Positions 42,273-51,255 of a stretch of DNA of 64,000 nt are shown here, piece by piece. Both the position numbers and the translations under genes were made by a program. The stretch lies in contig NZ_LISW01000006.1 of assembly GCF_001905735.1 (NCBI RefSeq), positions 193,432 through 257,431 of the forward strand, written 5' to 3'. The stretch comes from Streptomyces sp. CB01249. GTDB taxonomy: Bacteria > Actinomycetota > Actinomycetes > Streptomycetales > Streptomycetaceae. Below the pieces are notes generated by a model. The model saw only the letters and a list, made by a program, of their open reading frames with translations, was not told the origin of the DNA and did not search any database. The stretch's first letter is position 1. Every line of letters starts with the position of its first letter.

Positions 42273-43211
42273 TCAGCCCCGTGTGGCCGCGCGCACCACG
42301 TCGGGGGTGTTCGTGATGATCCCGTCCACCCCCATGGACTCGACCCGGCGCGCGGCCGCCGCGTCGTTCACCGTCCAGGAGTTCACCTGGAGCGTCTTGC
42401 CGTGCGGGCCCTTCAGGGCGTGCACCGCCGTCACATAGCTGCCCGACAGGCCCGTGTACGAGGGGTTGATCTGGTCGGCGAACGCCGCGTACGCGGGCAG
42501 CTCGGAGACGGCCGGGGCGCCGAGGAAACCGGTGACCAGGTCCGGGCGCAGGGAGTGCACCGTACGCAGGCTGTCGGCCCCGAAACTCTGGATCACCAGG
42601 CGGCTGCGGACGTGGCTCGTGTCCAGCCAGCCCTCCTCGCCCAGCACCCGGAGGGTCGCCCGCTCGATCCCCGGGTAGCTCTCCGGGCTCTTGATCTCCA
42701 GCAGGAGGTTCTGCTTGTTGTGGCCGAGCCGCTTCAGGTACTGGTGCAGGGTCGGCACCCGGGTCCCGGCGTACGCGGGCCCGAACCAGCTGCCCGCGTC
42801 CAGTCGGGAGATCTCGGCGGCCGTGAAGTCCTTGACCGCCCAGGGCGCACGGTCCGGGAACACCTCCTCGGCGTTCGTCGTCCGCTTGAGATCGGTGTCG
42901 TGGATGACGACCACCACCCCGTCCCTGGTCAGCTGGACGTCGTTCTCCACCCAGTCGAAGCCCAGCGCGTCGGCCTTGTCCACGGACCTGAGCGTGTTCT
43001 CGGGGGCGTACGCCGAGGCGCCCCGGTGGGCGTAGACGCGCGGGTGGTCCGCCGCGGCGTCGGAGGCCCGGCGGACCGGGGCGACCTGTTGGACCGGGTG
43101 CCGGGTCAGCGGGGTGTCCGCGACCGGGGTGCCCGGTTGCGGCATCAGCAACGTGCCGGCGCCCATGACGGCAGCGGCGGCGACGGAGGCGGTAGCGGTG
43201 CCTGCGTACAC
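42273..43211 (-). CDS. Secreted glycerophosphodiester phosphodiesterase
   Basis: A 312-residue extracellular GDPD-fold enzyme hydrolysing glycerophosphodiesters to glycerol 3-phosphate and an alcohol. Signal peptide about residues 1-25. VYAHRGASAYAPENTLRSV has the catalytic HRGA and Glu, WVENDVQLTRDGVVVVIHD the metal ligands and second His; QVNSWTVNDAAAARRVESMG and GVDGIITNTPD close the TIM barrel. GTG start with AAGGAG about 8 nt upstream. Probably the secreted GlpQ-type enzyme of Streptomyces used in phosphate or teichoic-acid metabolism. Confidence 0.92.
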   Translation of the reverse strand: MYAGTATASVAAAAVMGAGTLLMPQPGTPVADTPLTRHPVQQVAPVRRASDAAADHPRVYAHRGASAYAPENTLRSVDKADALGFDWVENDVQLTRDGVVVVIHDTDLKRTTNAEEVFPDRAPWAVKDFTAAEISRLDAGSWFGPAYAGTRVPTLHQYLKRLGHNKQNLLLEIKSPESYPGIERATLRVLGEEGWLDTSHVRSRLVIQSFGADSLRTVHSLRPDLVTGFLGAPAVSELPAYAAFADQINPSYTGLSGSYVTAVHALKGPHGKTLQVNSWTVNDAAAARRVESMGVDGIITNTPDVVRAATRG

Positions 43212-43432
43212 GTGGACTCCTTGCGTCAGAGTTGCGGACGGCCCGAGCGTCCCAGCCGGCCCCGAACACGGGACAGGCGCAGGATGGCCACTGTGTGAAG
43301 GGACCGCGTCACCCGCTGTCGGCCCGGTCGATAAGATGCGGCACTTCTGTTGTGTCTGCCGGGCCCCGCGCCCGGACGACGGGCCCTGGGATCGTCCCGA
43401 CCCGGGCTTGCTGCTGCGAAGGGCGTACAAGG

Positions 43433-44311
43433 ATGCAGGGCACGATCGACGGCTTCAGCTACGGAGCGGTGACCCCTGCGGCGGCGTTCCTGATGGCGTG
43501 CCTCGGTGCGGCGCTGGGCCTGCGCTGCACCACGCGGTCACTGCGTACCGAGCGTTCCTTCCGGGCCGGCTGGCTGGCTCTCGGGGCGACCTCCATAGGT
43601 TCGGGCATCTGGACCATGCACTTCATCGCGATGACGGGCTTCTCCGTCGAAGAGGTGCCGATCGGCTACGACAAACCGATCACCTTCGCCAGCCTCGCCG
43701 TCGCGATCGTGATGGTCGGCATCGGGATCTTCCTGGTCGGTTACCGGGGCGCCACCCGCATGGCCCTGGTGACGGGAGGCACGATCACCGGGCTCGGTGT
43801 GGCCTCCATGCATTACCTCGGCATGGCGGGAATGCGTCTTGATGGGCAGTTCGAGTACGACACGGTGACCGTCGCCCTCTCCGTGGTCATCGCCGTCGTC
43901 GCCTCGACCGCCGCGCTGTGGGCCGCCGTCTCCATCCACGGCTTCCTGCCCAGCCTCGGCGCGAGCGTCGTGATGGGCGTCGCCGTGAGCGGCATGCACT
44001 ACACCGGGATGGCCGCGCTCCGGGTCCATCTGCACCCCGCCGCCTCGACCGCCGCCCACGCCCCCGGCGACAGCGCGGGCTCGCTGCTGGTGCCCCTGCT
44101 GCTCGGCCCCGCCTGCTTCCTGCTGCTGGCCGCCGTCGTGGTCATGTTCGACCCGCTGGTGGTCATGGGCACGCCCGACTGGGACGACCCGCGCGCCGCC
44201 CGGACCCCCGGCATCCCGGCCCAGCGCCAGGTCCCGCGCTTCGGCACCCACGCCGATCCGGCCTCCTTCCACTCCCGCCCGCGCGACGCCGTGGGGCCCG
44301 CGGACCGGTGA
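43433..44311 (+). CDS. MHYT-domain membrane protein
   Basis: A 292-residue integral membrane protein with seven predicted helices and three MHYT-type motifs at the outer face: MHFIAMTG (about 63), MHYLGMAG (about 125) and MHYTGMAA (about 188). The Met/His sites are proposed to bind copper and sense a gas such as oxygen, CO or NO. Unlike many MHYT proteins it has no output domain; the C-terminal 60 residues are a polar tail, so it may signal through a partner. ATG follows the weak GCGAAGGGCG region. Confidence 0.88.
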   Translation: MQGTIDGFSYGAVTPAAAFLMACLGAALGLRCTTRSLRTERSFRAGWLALGATSIGSGIWTMHFIAMTGFSVEEVPIGYDKPITFASLAVAIVMVGIGIFLVGYRGATRMALVTGGTITGLGVASMHYLGMAGMRLDGQFEYDTVTVALSVVIAVVASTAALWAAVSIHGFLPSLGASVVMGVAVSGMHYTGMAALRVHLHPAASTAAHAPGDSAGSLLVPLLLGPACFLLLAAVVVMFDPLVVMGTPDWDDPRAARTPGIPAQRQVPRFGTHADPASFHSRPRDAVGPADR

Positions 44312-44321
44312 ACCGGGCCCG

Positions 44322-44344
44322 TTGTCAGTGGCGGGTCGTACGGT
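44322..44344 (+). promoter_or_regulatory. DNA-damage (RecA-NDp/PafBC-type) promoter of uvrB
   Basis: TTGTCAGTGGC (44322-44332), a 6-nt spacer and TACGGT (44339-44344) give a perfect box and a good -10. The uvrB ATG starts 6 nt later, which predicts a leaderless mRNA. Confidence 0.88.
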
Positions 44345-44350
44345 GGTTGC

Positions 44351-46510
44351 ATGCGGCCAGTCTCGAAGATCGAACGTACGGTGGCGCCTTTCGAGGTCAT
44401 CAGTCCCTATCAGCCCAGCGGCGACCAGCCCACGGCCATCGCCGAGCTGGAGAAGCGCGTCCGCGCAGGTGAGAAGGACGTCGTGCTCCTCGGCGCGACC
44501 GGCACCGGTAAATCCGCGACCACCGCGTGGATGATCGAGAAGCTCCAGCGCCCCACGCTGGTCATGGCGCCGAACAAGACGCTCGCCGCCCAGCTGGCCA
44601 ACGAGTTCCGCGAGCTCCTGCCCAACAACGCCGTCGAGTACTTCGTCTCGTACTACGACTACTACCAGCCCGAGGCGTACGTCCCGCAGTCGGACACCTA
44701 CATCGAGAAGGACTCCTCGATCAACGAGGAGGTCGAGCGGCTGCGCCACTCCGCGACCAACTCGCTGCTCACTCGGCGCGACGTCGTCGTGGTCGCCTCC
44801 GTCTCCTGCATCTACGGCCTCGGTACGCCGCAGGAGTACGTGGACCGCATGGTCCAGCTCAAGGTGGGCGACGAGGTCGACCGCGACGCGCTGCTGCGCC
44901 GCTTCGTGGAGATCCAGTACACGCGCAACGACCTGGCCTTCACCCGGGGCACCTTCCGGGTGCGCGGCGACACCATCGAGATCTTCCCGGTCTACGAGGA
45001 GCTCGCCGTCCGCATCGAGATGTTCGGCGACGAGATCGAGGCCCTGTCCACGCTGCACCCGCTGACCGGCGAGGTCATCAGCGAGGACCAGTCCCTCCAC
45101 GTCTTCCCCGCCAGCCACTACGTGGCGGGTCCCGAGCGCATGGAGAAGGCCGTCAGCGGCATCGAGCGGGAGCTGGAGGAGCGCCTGGCCGAGCTGGAGA
45201 AGCAGGGCAAGATGCTGGAGGCCCAGCGGCTCCGCATGCGTACGACGTACGACATCGAGATGCTCCGCCAGATCGGCACCTGCTCCGGCGTCGAGAACTA
45301 CTCGATGCACTTCGACGGCCGTTCCCCCGGCACCGCCCCCAACACCCTCCTCGACTACTTCCCGGAGGACTTCCTCCTGGTGCTGGACGAGTCGCACGTC
45401 ACGGTCCCGCAGATCGGCGCCATGTACGAGGGCGACGCCTCCCGCAAGCGGACCCTGGTCGACCACGGCTTCCGGCTGCCGTCCGCCCTGGACAACCGCC
45501 CGCTGAAGTGGGAGGAATTCCTCCAGCGGATCAACCAGACGGTCTACCTCTCCGCCACCCCGGGCAACTACGAGATGTCCCGTGGCGACGGCTTCGTGGA
45601 GCAGATCATCCGCCCGACCGGCCTGGTCGACCCCGAGGTCGTCGTCAAGCCCACCGAGGGCCAGATCGACGACCTGGTGCACGAGATCCGGACGCGCGCC
45701 GAGCGCGACGAACGGGTCCTGGTCACCACGCTCACCAAGAAGATGGCGGAGGACCTGACCGACTACTTCCTGGAGCTCGGCATCCAGGTCCGCTACCTCC
45801 ACAGCGACGTCGACACGCTGCGCCGCATCGAGCTGCTGCGCGAGCTGCGCTCCGGCGAGTACGACGTCCTGGTCGGGATCAACCTCCTGCGCGAGGGCCT
45901 GGACCTGCCCGAGGTGTCCCTCGTGGCCATCCTCGACGCCGACAAGCAGGGCTTCCTGCGCTCGGGCACCTCGCTGATCCAGACCATCGGCCGCGCGGCG
46001 CGCAACGTCTCGGGCCAGGTCCACATGTACGCGGACAAGGTCACTCCGGCCATGGCGCAGGCCATCGACGAGACCAACCGCCGCCGCGAGAAGCAGATCG
46101 CGTACAACACCGAGCGCGGCATCGACCCGCAGCCGCTGCGCAAGAAGATCAACGACATCGTCGCCACCATCGCGCGCGAGGAGATCGACACCGAGCAGCT
46201 GCTCGGCACCGGCTACCGCCAGGGCAAGGAGGGCAAGGCACCCGTGCCCGCCCTCGGCAAGCACGCCGTCCCCGGTGACGGCAAGGCGGCGACGGCCGGG
46301 AAGTCCGCGAAGGCCGGCAAGGCGGGCAAGGCCGCCGCGGCGGTCACCGACCGCCCGGCGACCGAACTGGCCGGGATCATCGAGGAGATGACGGACCGGA
46401 TGCGCGCCGCCGCGGCCGACCTCCAGTTCGAGGTCGCCGCCCGGCTGCGCGACGAGGTGGGCGAGCTGAAGAAGGAGCTCCGCCAGATGCGCGAGGCCGG
46501 TCTGGCCTGA
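44351..46510 (+). CDS. uvrB: Excinuclease ABC subunit B
   Basis: A 719-residue damage-verifying helicase of nucleotide excision repair. Walker A is LLGATGTGKSATTAW (about 45-58), the beta-hairpin that clamps DNA is FVSYYDYYQPEAYVPQ, motif II is LVLDESHVTVPQ, and helicase motifs V-VI (GINLLREGLDLPEVSLVAIL, IGRAARN) follow. The C-terminal UVR domain (IIEEMTDRMRAAAADLQFEV...) contacts UvrC. A Lys/Ala/Gly-rich linker (about residues 625-665) before the UVR domain is an actinobacterial feature. The ATG is supported by the promoter 6 nt upstream. Confidence 0.97.
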   Translation: MRPVSKIERTVAPFEVISPYQPSGDQPTAIAELEKRVRAGEKDVVLLGATGTGKSATTAWMIEKLQRPTLVMAPNKTLAAQLANEFRELLPNNAVEYFVSYYDYYQPEAYVPQSDTYIEKDSSINEEVERLRHSATNSLLTRRDVVVVASVSCIYGLGTPQEYVDRMVQLKVGDEVDRDALLRRFVEIQYTRNDLAFTRGTFRVRGDTIEIFPVYEELAVRIEMFGDEIEALSTLHPLTGEVISEDQSLHVFPASHYVAGPERMEKAVSGIERELEERLAELEKQGKMLEAQRLRMRTTYDIEMLRQIGTCSGVENYSMHFDGRSPGTAPNTLLDYFPEDFLLVLDESHVTVPQIGAMYEGDASRKRTLVDHGFRLPSALDNRPLKWEEFLQRINQTVYLSATPGNYEMSRGDGFVEQIIRPTGLVDPEVVVKPTEGQIDDLVHEIRTRAERDERVLVTTLTKKMAEDLTDYFLELGIQVRYLHSDVDTLRRIELLRELRSGEYDVLVGINLLREGLDLPEVSLVAILDADKQGFLRSGTSLIQTIGRAARNVSGQVHMYADKVTPAMAQAIDETNRRREKQIAYNTERGIDPQPLRKKINDIVATIAREEIDTEQLLGTGYRQGKEGKAPVPALGKHAVPGDGKAATAGKSAKAGKAGKAAAAVTDRPATELAGIIEEMTDRMRAAAADLQFEVAARLRDEVGELKKELRQMREAGLA

Positions 46511-46648
46511 CCGGCCGGGGCGCTTCGGGCGGCATGTTGCAGGACCGACACAAAACGGCCCAGGCCCTCCGCGCGGGTGACACCACTGCGTAGGGTGCTG
46601 GGAAACCGCACAAGGACGGTTGCGGGGAATGCGGAGAGGGGACAGCGC

Positions 46649-47227
46649 GTGACGGTCAATATGACCAAGGGTCAGGCCATCAGCCTGCAGAAGAGCGACG
46701 GGGGGACCCTGACCGCGGTACGGATGGGGCTCGGCTGGCAGGCGGCACCGCGCCGCGGTCTGTTCGGCTCGCGCACCCGGGAGATCGACCTGGACGCCTC
46801 GGCCGTCCTGTTCGCCGACAAGCAGCCGGTCGACGTCGTGTTCTTCCGGCACCTCACCAGCGACGACGGCTCGGTGCGCCACACCGGGGACAACCTCGTG
46901 GGCGGCGCCGGTTCCGGCGGCGACGACGAGGCGATCCTCGTGGACCTCCAGCGGGTGCCGGTCCACATCGACCAGATCGTCTTCACGGTGAACTCCTTCA
47001 CCGGCCAGACGTTCCAGGAGGTGCAGAACGCCTTCTGCCGCATCGTGGACGAGACCAACGGCCAGGAGCTCGCCCGCTACACGCTGGACGGCGGCGGGCA
47101 GTACACCGCGCAGATCATGGCGAAGGTGCACCGGGCGGGCAACGCCTGGAAGATGACCGCCATCGGCACCCCGGCCAACGGCCGCACCTTCCAGGACCTC
47201 ATGCCGGCGATCCTGCCGCACCTGTAG
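46649..47227 (+). CDS. TerD family calcium-binding stress protein
   Basis: A 192-residue TerD-domain protein. NMTKGQAISLQKSDGGTLTA and IDLDASAVLFADKQPVDVVF are the family's first strands; HTGDNLVGGAGSGGDDEAIL carries the DN...GDDE residues that bind calcium. TerD proteins belong to tellurite-resistance and general stress systems and, in Streptomyces, are linked to development. GTG start with GGAGAGGGG about 8 nt upstream. A -10-like TAGGGT at 46591-46596 suggests its own promoter. The next gene is a TerD-like fusion, separated by a hairpin. Confidence 0.92.
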   Translation: MTVNMTKGQAISLQKSDGGTLTAVRMGLGWQAAPRRGLFGSRTREIDLDASAVLFADKQPVDVVFFRHLTSDDGSVRHTGDNLVGGAGSGGDDEAILVDLQRVPVHIDQIVFTVNSFTGQTFQEVQNAFCRIVDETNGQELARYTLDGGGQYTAQIMAKVHRAGNAWKMTAIGTPANGRTFQDLMPAILPHL

Positions 47228-47266
47228 GACGGCACACCGGACCGCGAGGTCCGCATCGCGGTACGC

Positions 47267-47300
47267 GCAGCTCCCGGCGGCATCGGCCACCGGGAGCTGC
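47267..47300 (+). terminator. Hairpin between the two TerD-type genes
   Basis: An 11-bp perfect stem (GCAGCTCCCGG / CCGGGAGCTGC) with a 12-nt loop lies 40 nt after the first terD-type stop and 49 nt before the next start; it may terminate or attenuate. Confidence 0.65.
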
Positions 47301-47348
47301 CCGCATACTTCACCAACACCAGCGGTAATACGTCGAGGGGACAGGGCA

Positions 47349-49289
47349 ATGACGGCCGAGCTGGTCCGGGGGCAGAACCACACCTTGCCCCAGACCCGTC
47401 TGGAGATCCGGATATCGGCCGGGGCGCCCGTCGTCGCCGGTGCCACGCTCGGTGACGAGCAGGGCAGGGTGGCCGGCGTCGAGTGGATCGCCCACCCCGG
47501 ATCGCCGCAGCTGCACGGCCTCGAAGTCTCCCGGCAGGCCGCCGCCGACCACCGCCTCGCCGTCGACCTCGACGCCCTGCCCGAAGGGGTCCACCGGGTC
47601 ACGGTGCTGCTGGCCCTCCCGCTCGGCGCCGGCGGGCCGACCCGGTTCGGCGCCGTCGCCTCGCCCTTCGTCGCGGTCACCGGCCTCGACGGCACCGAGA
47701 TCGCCACCTTCACGCTGACCGGCCTCGACAGCGAGTCCGCGGTCGCCGCCCTGGAGCTGTACCGCCGCCAGGGCGCCTGGAAGGTCCGCGCGGTCGGCCA
47801 GGGGTACGCGGGCGGCCTCGCGGCCATGCTCGCCGACCAGGGCGTGGACCGGGCCGCCGAGCTGGCCGGGACCATCCAGGACGCGGTCGCCCGGGGCCTC
47901 GCCCGCTCCGTGGCCCCGCCGCCGCCCCGCACCCCGGAGGGCGACCGGGTCAGGCACGCGCCCACCCCGGCCCCCGCCCCGGGCAACGGGCAGCCGCCCG
48001 TCCCGCCGCCCGCGCCGGCCACACCCGCGCAGCCCGAACCGCTGGCGGAGCCGGCCGCCCCGGGCGGCCCGGTCAACTACGCGCACCCGCGCCGCCAGTC
48101 CACCGCGCCCCCGCCGCCGCCCCCGGTCGCGCCGCCCGCCCCGCCGGGGCAGCCCGCCCAGCCCGTCGCCGGGGACGCCACCGGCTGGTCCATGGACGAG
48201 CGCCTGTACAACCAGGTGTGGGGCATGTTCGAGGACCTGGCCCGCGCCGTCGCCGCCTACCGCAGCGCCGTCGACTTCGCCGAGTCCCGCATGGACCAGG
48301 AGCTGGAGCGCACCCTGTCCGACCCGCGCAGCCGCATCGGGGGCGCGGGGGACCGGGCCCGCGAGGAGGCCCGCGCTAAGCGCGACGAGCTGACCTCCCG
48401 CGCCCGCGAGTCCCTGGACCGCGACCTCGCCCAGCTCGACGCCGAGTCCGCCGTCGTGGAGCCCGCGCTCCCCGCCCCGTACGCGGGCTGGGACAACCCC
48501 GTCTGGCACGGCTACCGGGTGCCGATGGAGATCCCCATGGCGCTGCGCATCGGTGACCTCCACCTCCCGGAGCGCGCCGACCTGCGCATCCCGCTCCTCG
48601 TCCGGCTGCCGCTGGAGCGCGGCATGTGGATCGACAGCGGGCGCACCGCCTCCGAGGCCGCCGCGCTGACCGGCCCGGACCAGCTGCGCGGGCTCGCGAT
48701 GGAGACCGCCGTGCTGCACGCGGCCCGGCTGCTGGCGGTCTACCCGCCGAACGAGTTCACGGTCCACGTCATCGACCCGGCCGGATCGGCCGCCGGGGCG
48801 CTCGCCCCGCTGGTCCGCTCCGGGGTGCTGCCCTCGCCGCCCGCCGCCGGGGCGCAGGGCGTCTCCTCGGTCCTCGCCCACCTCACCCGGCGGGTGGACC
48901 TGGTGCAGATGGCGATCCGGGCCGGTGCCGCCGACTCGCTGCCGCCGGACCTGGACCCGGCCGAGCAGCTGCTGATCGTCAACGACTTCCCGCACGGCTT
49001 CGACGACCGGGCGGTGACCCAGCTGCGCTACCTCGCCGACGAGGGGCCGTCCGTGGGCGTCCACCTGATGATGGTCGCGGACCGGGAGGAGGCGTCCGAG
49101 TACGGCCCGATCCTGGACCCGCTGTGGCGTTCGCTGCTGCGGGTCACCCCGGTCGCCGACGACCATCTGGCCGACCCGTGGGTCGGCCACGCGTGGACGT
49201 ACGAACCGCCCAGGACACCGCCGGGGAGCGCGGTCCTGGACCAGGTGCTGGAGCGGGTCGCGCACGCCCGCCGCACCGGGCACCGCTAA
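47349..49289 (+). CDS. TerD domain fused to an inactive FtsK/SpoIIIE-like domain
   Basis: A 646-residue fusion. Residues about 1-180 are a TerD-type beta-sandwich (LEIRISAGAPVVAGATLGDE, VDLDALPEGVHRVTVLLA). A Pro/Ala-rich linker (about 190-275) is followed by a helical, charged segment (about 280-370). The C-terminal 270 residues resemble the ATPase core of FtsK-type proteins (PLLVRLPLERGMWIDSGRTA; VHVIDPAGSAAGALAPLVR; QLLIVNDFPHGFDDRAVTQL; GVHLMMVADREEA) but have no GxxxxGK(S/T) Walker A, so ATP hydrolysis is unlikely. Such TerD fusions are proposed to form membrane-linked stress scaffolds. It sits between the terD-type gene and terC. Confidence 0.82.
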   Translation: MTAELVRGQNHTLPQTRLEIRISAGAPVVAGATLGDEQGRVAGVEWIAHPGSPQLHGLEVSRQAAADHRLAVDLDALPEGVHRVTVLLALPLGAGGPTRFGAVASPFVAVTGLDGTEIATFTLTGLDSESAVAALELYRRQGAWKVRAVGQGYAGGLAAMLADQGVDRAAELAGTIQDAVARGLARSVAPPPPRTPEGDRVRHAPTPAPAPGNGQPPVPPPAPATPAQPEPLAEPAAPGGPVNYAHPRRQSTAPPPPPPVAPPAPPGQPAQPVAGDATGWSMDERLYNQVWGMFEDLARAVAAYRSAVDFAESRMDQELERTLSDPRSRIGGAGDRAREEARAKRDELTSRARESLDRDLAQLDAESAVVEPALPAPYAGWDNPVWHGYRVPMEIPMALRIGDLHLPERADLRIPLLVRLPLERGMWIDSGRTASEAAALTGPDQLRGLAMETAVLHAARLLAVYPPNEFTVHVIDPAGSAAGALAPLVRSGVLPSPPAAGAQGVSSVLAHLTRRVDLVQMAIRAGAADSLPPDLDPAEQLLIVNDFPHGFDDRAVTQLRYLADEGPSVGVHLMMVADREEASEYGPILDPLWRSLLRVTPVADDHLADPWVGHAWTYEPPRTPPGSAVLDQVLERVAHARRTGHR

Positions 49290-49395
49290 GTCGCCGGGCC
49301 CCGTAACGCCTTCGGTAAACCGCCCCTGACCTGCTCTTTTGGAGATCCTTTAGGCTTCCCTTTACCTTTCTTTGGTATTTCCTGTACCGTTCATG

Positions 49396-49551
49396 GAGCG
49401 GAGGGGAGTACTCCCATACGCGGCGTTCCCGTCAGTACGGACTGTGACCGGTCCCGGGGCGCCGGCCCAGGCGCGCAGCCCGCGCGCCCAGGTGGAAGAG
49501 ACCTCCGGCAGCGACGACGCTGATCAGTAGCCCGTAGCGAACTGCCGGAGG
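49396..49551 (+). promoter_or_regulatory. yybP-ykoY (Mn2+) riboswitch of terC
   Basis: The leader has the class signatures GGGGAGTA (49403-49410), CCCGTCAGTACGG (about 49428-49440) and GGTGGAAGAGACC (about 49491-49503). The closing helix can form between GCGGAGG (49398-49404) and CCTCCG (49502-49507). The same CCTCCGGCAG (49502-49511) is perfectly complementary to CTGCCGGAGG (49542-49551), which contains the terC ribosome site. The two helices exclude each other: Mn2+-stabilised aptamer would free the ribosome site and switch terC on. The interval 49290-49555 holds nothing else I can name. Confidence 0.85.
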
Positions 49552-49555
49552 CGCA

Positions 49556-50539
49556 GTGGACGTTTCATGGACCCTCTGGGCGCTGACCATCTTTGGTCTG
49601 TGCGCCCTCATCGCCGTCGACTTCTTCATCGGGCGCAAGCCCCATGACGTGTCGACCAAGGAAGCCGGGATCTGGACGATCGTCTGGATCGTGCTGGCCG
49701 CCCTCTTCGGCCTCGGGCTGCTCGTCTTCGGCGAGACCCAGGCATCGGGCGAGTTCTTCGCCGGGTACATCACCGAGAAGTCGCTCAGCGTCGACAACCT
49801 CTTCGTCTTCGTGCTGATCATGGCGAAGTTCTCGGTGCCCTCCCACCTCCAGCAGCGGGTGCTGCTGATCGGCGTGCTGATCGCCCTGGTGCTGCGGGCG
49901 ATCTTCATCGCGGCCGGCGCCGCGGTCATCGCCAACTTCTCGTGGATCTTCTACATCTTCGGCGCGTTCCTGATCTACACCGCCTGGAAGCTCATCCAGG
50001 AGGCGCGGGCGGACGACGAGGACGAGGAGTTCGAGGAGAACCGCCTCCTGAAGAGCATCGAGCGCCGCTTCGGCGTCGCCGACCGGTACCACGGCACCAA
50101 GCTCTTCATCCGCAACAACGGCAAGCGCGTCATGACCCCGCTGATGGTCGTCATGCTCGCCATCGGCACCACCGACGTGCTGTTCGCGCTGGACTCCATC
50201 CCCGCGATCTTCGGCCTCACCCAGGACCCGTACATCGTCTTCACCGCCAACGCCTTCGCCCTGATGGGCCTGCGCCAGCTGTACTTCCTGATCGGCGGTC
50301 TGCTGGAGAAGCTGGTCCACCTCAGCTACGGGCTGTCGGTGATCCTCGGCTTCATCGGCATCAAGCTGGTGCTGCACGCCCTGCACGAGTCCGGGGTGCA
50401 CGTCCCCGAGATCTCCATCCCGGTCTCGCTCGGCGTGATCTGCGGGGTGCTGATCATCACGACGATCACCAGCCTCATGGCCAACAAGAAGAAGGCCGAG
50501 GCCGAGGCCCGCGAGGCGAAGACCGGGGACCGCGTCTAG
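49556..50539 (+). CDS. TerC/Alx family membrane protein
   Basis: A 327-residue integral membrane protein with about nine helices. Conserved intramembrane acidic segments are GEFFAGYITEKSLSVDNLFV and LFALDSIPAIFGLTQDPYIV, typical of TerC/Alx, which export manganese or supply it to secreted proteins and are also linked to tellurite resistance. The GTG start lies 4 nt after the GGAGG that the upstream Mn2+-type riboswitch can sequester; the regulation agrees with a manganese role. Neighbouring TerD-type genes make a small ter cluster. Confidence 0.94.
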   Translation: MDVSWTLWALTIFGLCALIAVDFFIGRKPHDVSTKEAGIWTIVWIVLAALFGLGLLVFGETQASGEFFAGYITEKSLSVDNLFVFVLIMAKFSVPSHLQQRVLLIGVLIALVLRAIFIAAGAAVIANFSWIFYIFGAFLIYTAWKLIQEARADDEDEEFEENRLLKSIERRFGVADRYHGTKLFIRNNGKRVMTPLMVVMLAIGTTDVLFALDSIPAIFGLTQDPYIVFTANAFALMGLRQLYFLIGGLLEKLVHLSYGLSVILGFIGIKLVLHALHESGVHVPEISIPVSLGVICGVLIITTITSLMANKKKAEAEAREAKTGDRV

Positions 50540-50570
50540 CCCCGGCGACACGGAGACGGACGGTCCCGCC

Positions 50571-51227
50571 TCACCAGCCCCGGGCGCGCCACTCGGGCAG
50601 GTGGGGCCGTTCGTCCCCCAGCGTGGTGTCGCGCCCGTGGCCCGGGTAGACCCAGGTCTCGTCCGGCAGCGGCGCGAAGAGCTTGGTCTCCACGTCGTGC
50701 AGCAGACTCGCGAACGCCTCGGGGTCCTTGTGCGTGTTGCCGACGCCGCCGGGGAAGAGGCAGTCCCCGGTGAACAGGTGCGGCGCCCCGTGCGGGTCGT
50801 CGTACAGGAGCGAGATCGACCCCGGGGTGTGCCCGGTCAGGTGGCGGGCGGTGAGCGCCACCTCGCCCACCCGGATCGTGTCGCCGTCCTCGACCAGGAC
50901 CTCCGTCGGCACCTCGATGCCCTCGGCGTCGAACCGCCCCGCGAAGGTGCGCGCCCCGGTCGCGGCGACCACCTCGGCCAGGGCCCGCCAGTGGTCGCGG
51001 TGCCGGTGGGTGGTGACGACGGAGAGGATCGAGTCGTCACCGATCAGCCGCAGCAGCGTCCCGGCCTCGTCGGCCGCGTCGATCAGCAGCTGCTCTCCGG
51101 TGGCCCGGCAGCGCAGCAGATAGGCGTTGTTGTCCATCGGGCCGACGGCGACCTTCGAGATCATCAGATCCGTCAGCTCGTGCACATCGGCGGGCCCGCC
51201 GACCCTGACCGCTCCGCTGTACGTCAT
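50571..51227 (-). CDS. MBL-fold metallo-hydrolase (glyoxalase II-like)
   Basis: A 218-residue metallo-beta-lactamase-fold hydrolase. TTHRHRDHWRALAEV gives HxHxDH (zinc site), TGHTPGSISLLYDDP the third His, LFTGDCLFPGGVG the bridging Asp, and YPGHGRDT the last His. It is of glyoxalase II or actinobacterial thioester/MBL hydrolase type. Next to a mycothiol-dependent enzyme gene on the same strand (51256-51945, stop 28 nt upstream of its start), it could hydrolyse a mycothiol thioester; this is inferred from context. Confidence 0.9.
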   Translation of the reverse strand: MTYSGAVRVGGPADVHELTDLMISKVAVGPMDNNAYLLRCRATGEQLLIDAADEAGTLLRLIGDDSILSVVTTHRHRDHWRALAEVVAATGARTFAGRFDAEGIEVPTEVLVEDGDTIRVGEVALTARHLTGHTPGSISLLYDDPHGAPHLFTGDCLFPGGVGNTHKDPEAFASLLHDVETKLFAPLPDETWVYPGHGRDTTLGDERPHLPEWRARGW

Positions 51228-51255
51228 GTTCCTCAGCCTATAGCGGGGCAGCGGC

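Noticed and set aside
43538..48076. A 1512-codon minus-strand open frame
   Set aside because: It lies opposite uvrB, MHYT and TerD genes with recognisable motifs and has the composition of an antisense GC-rich frame.
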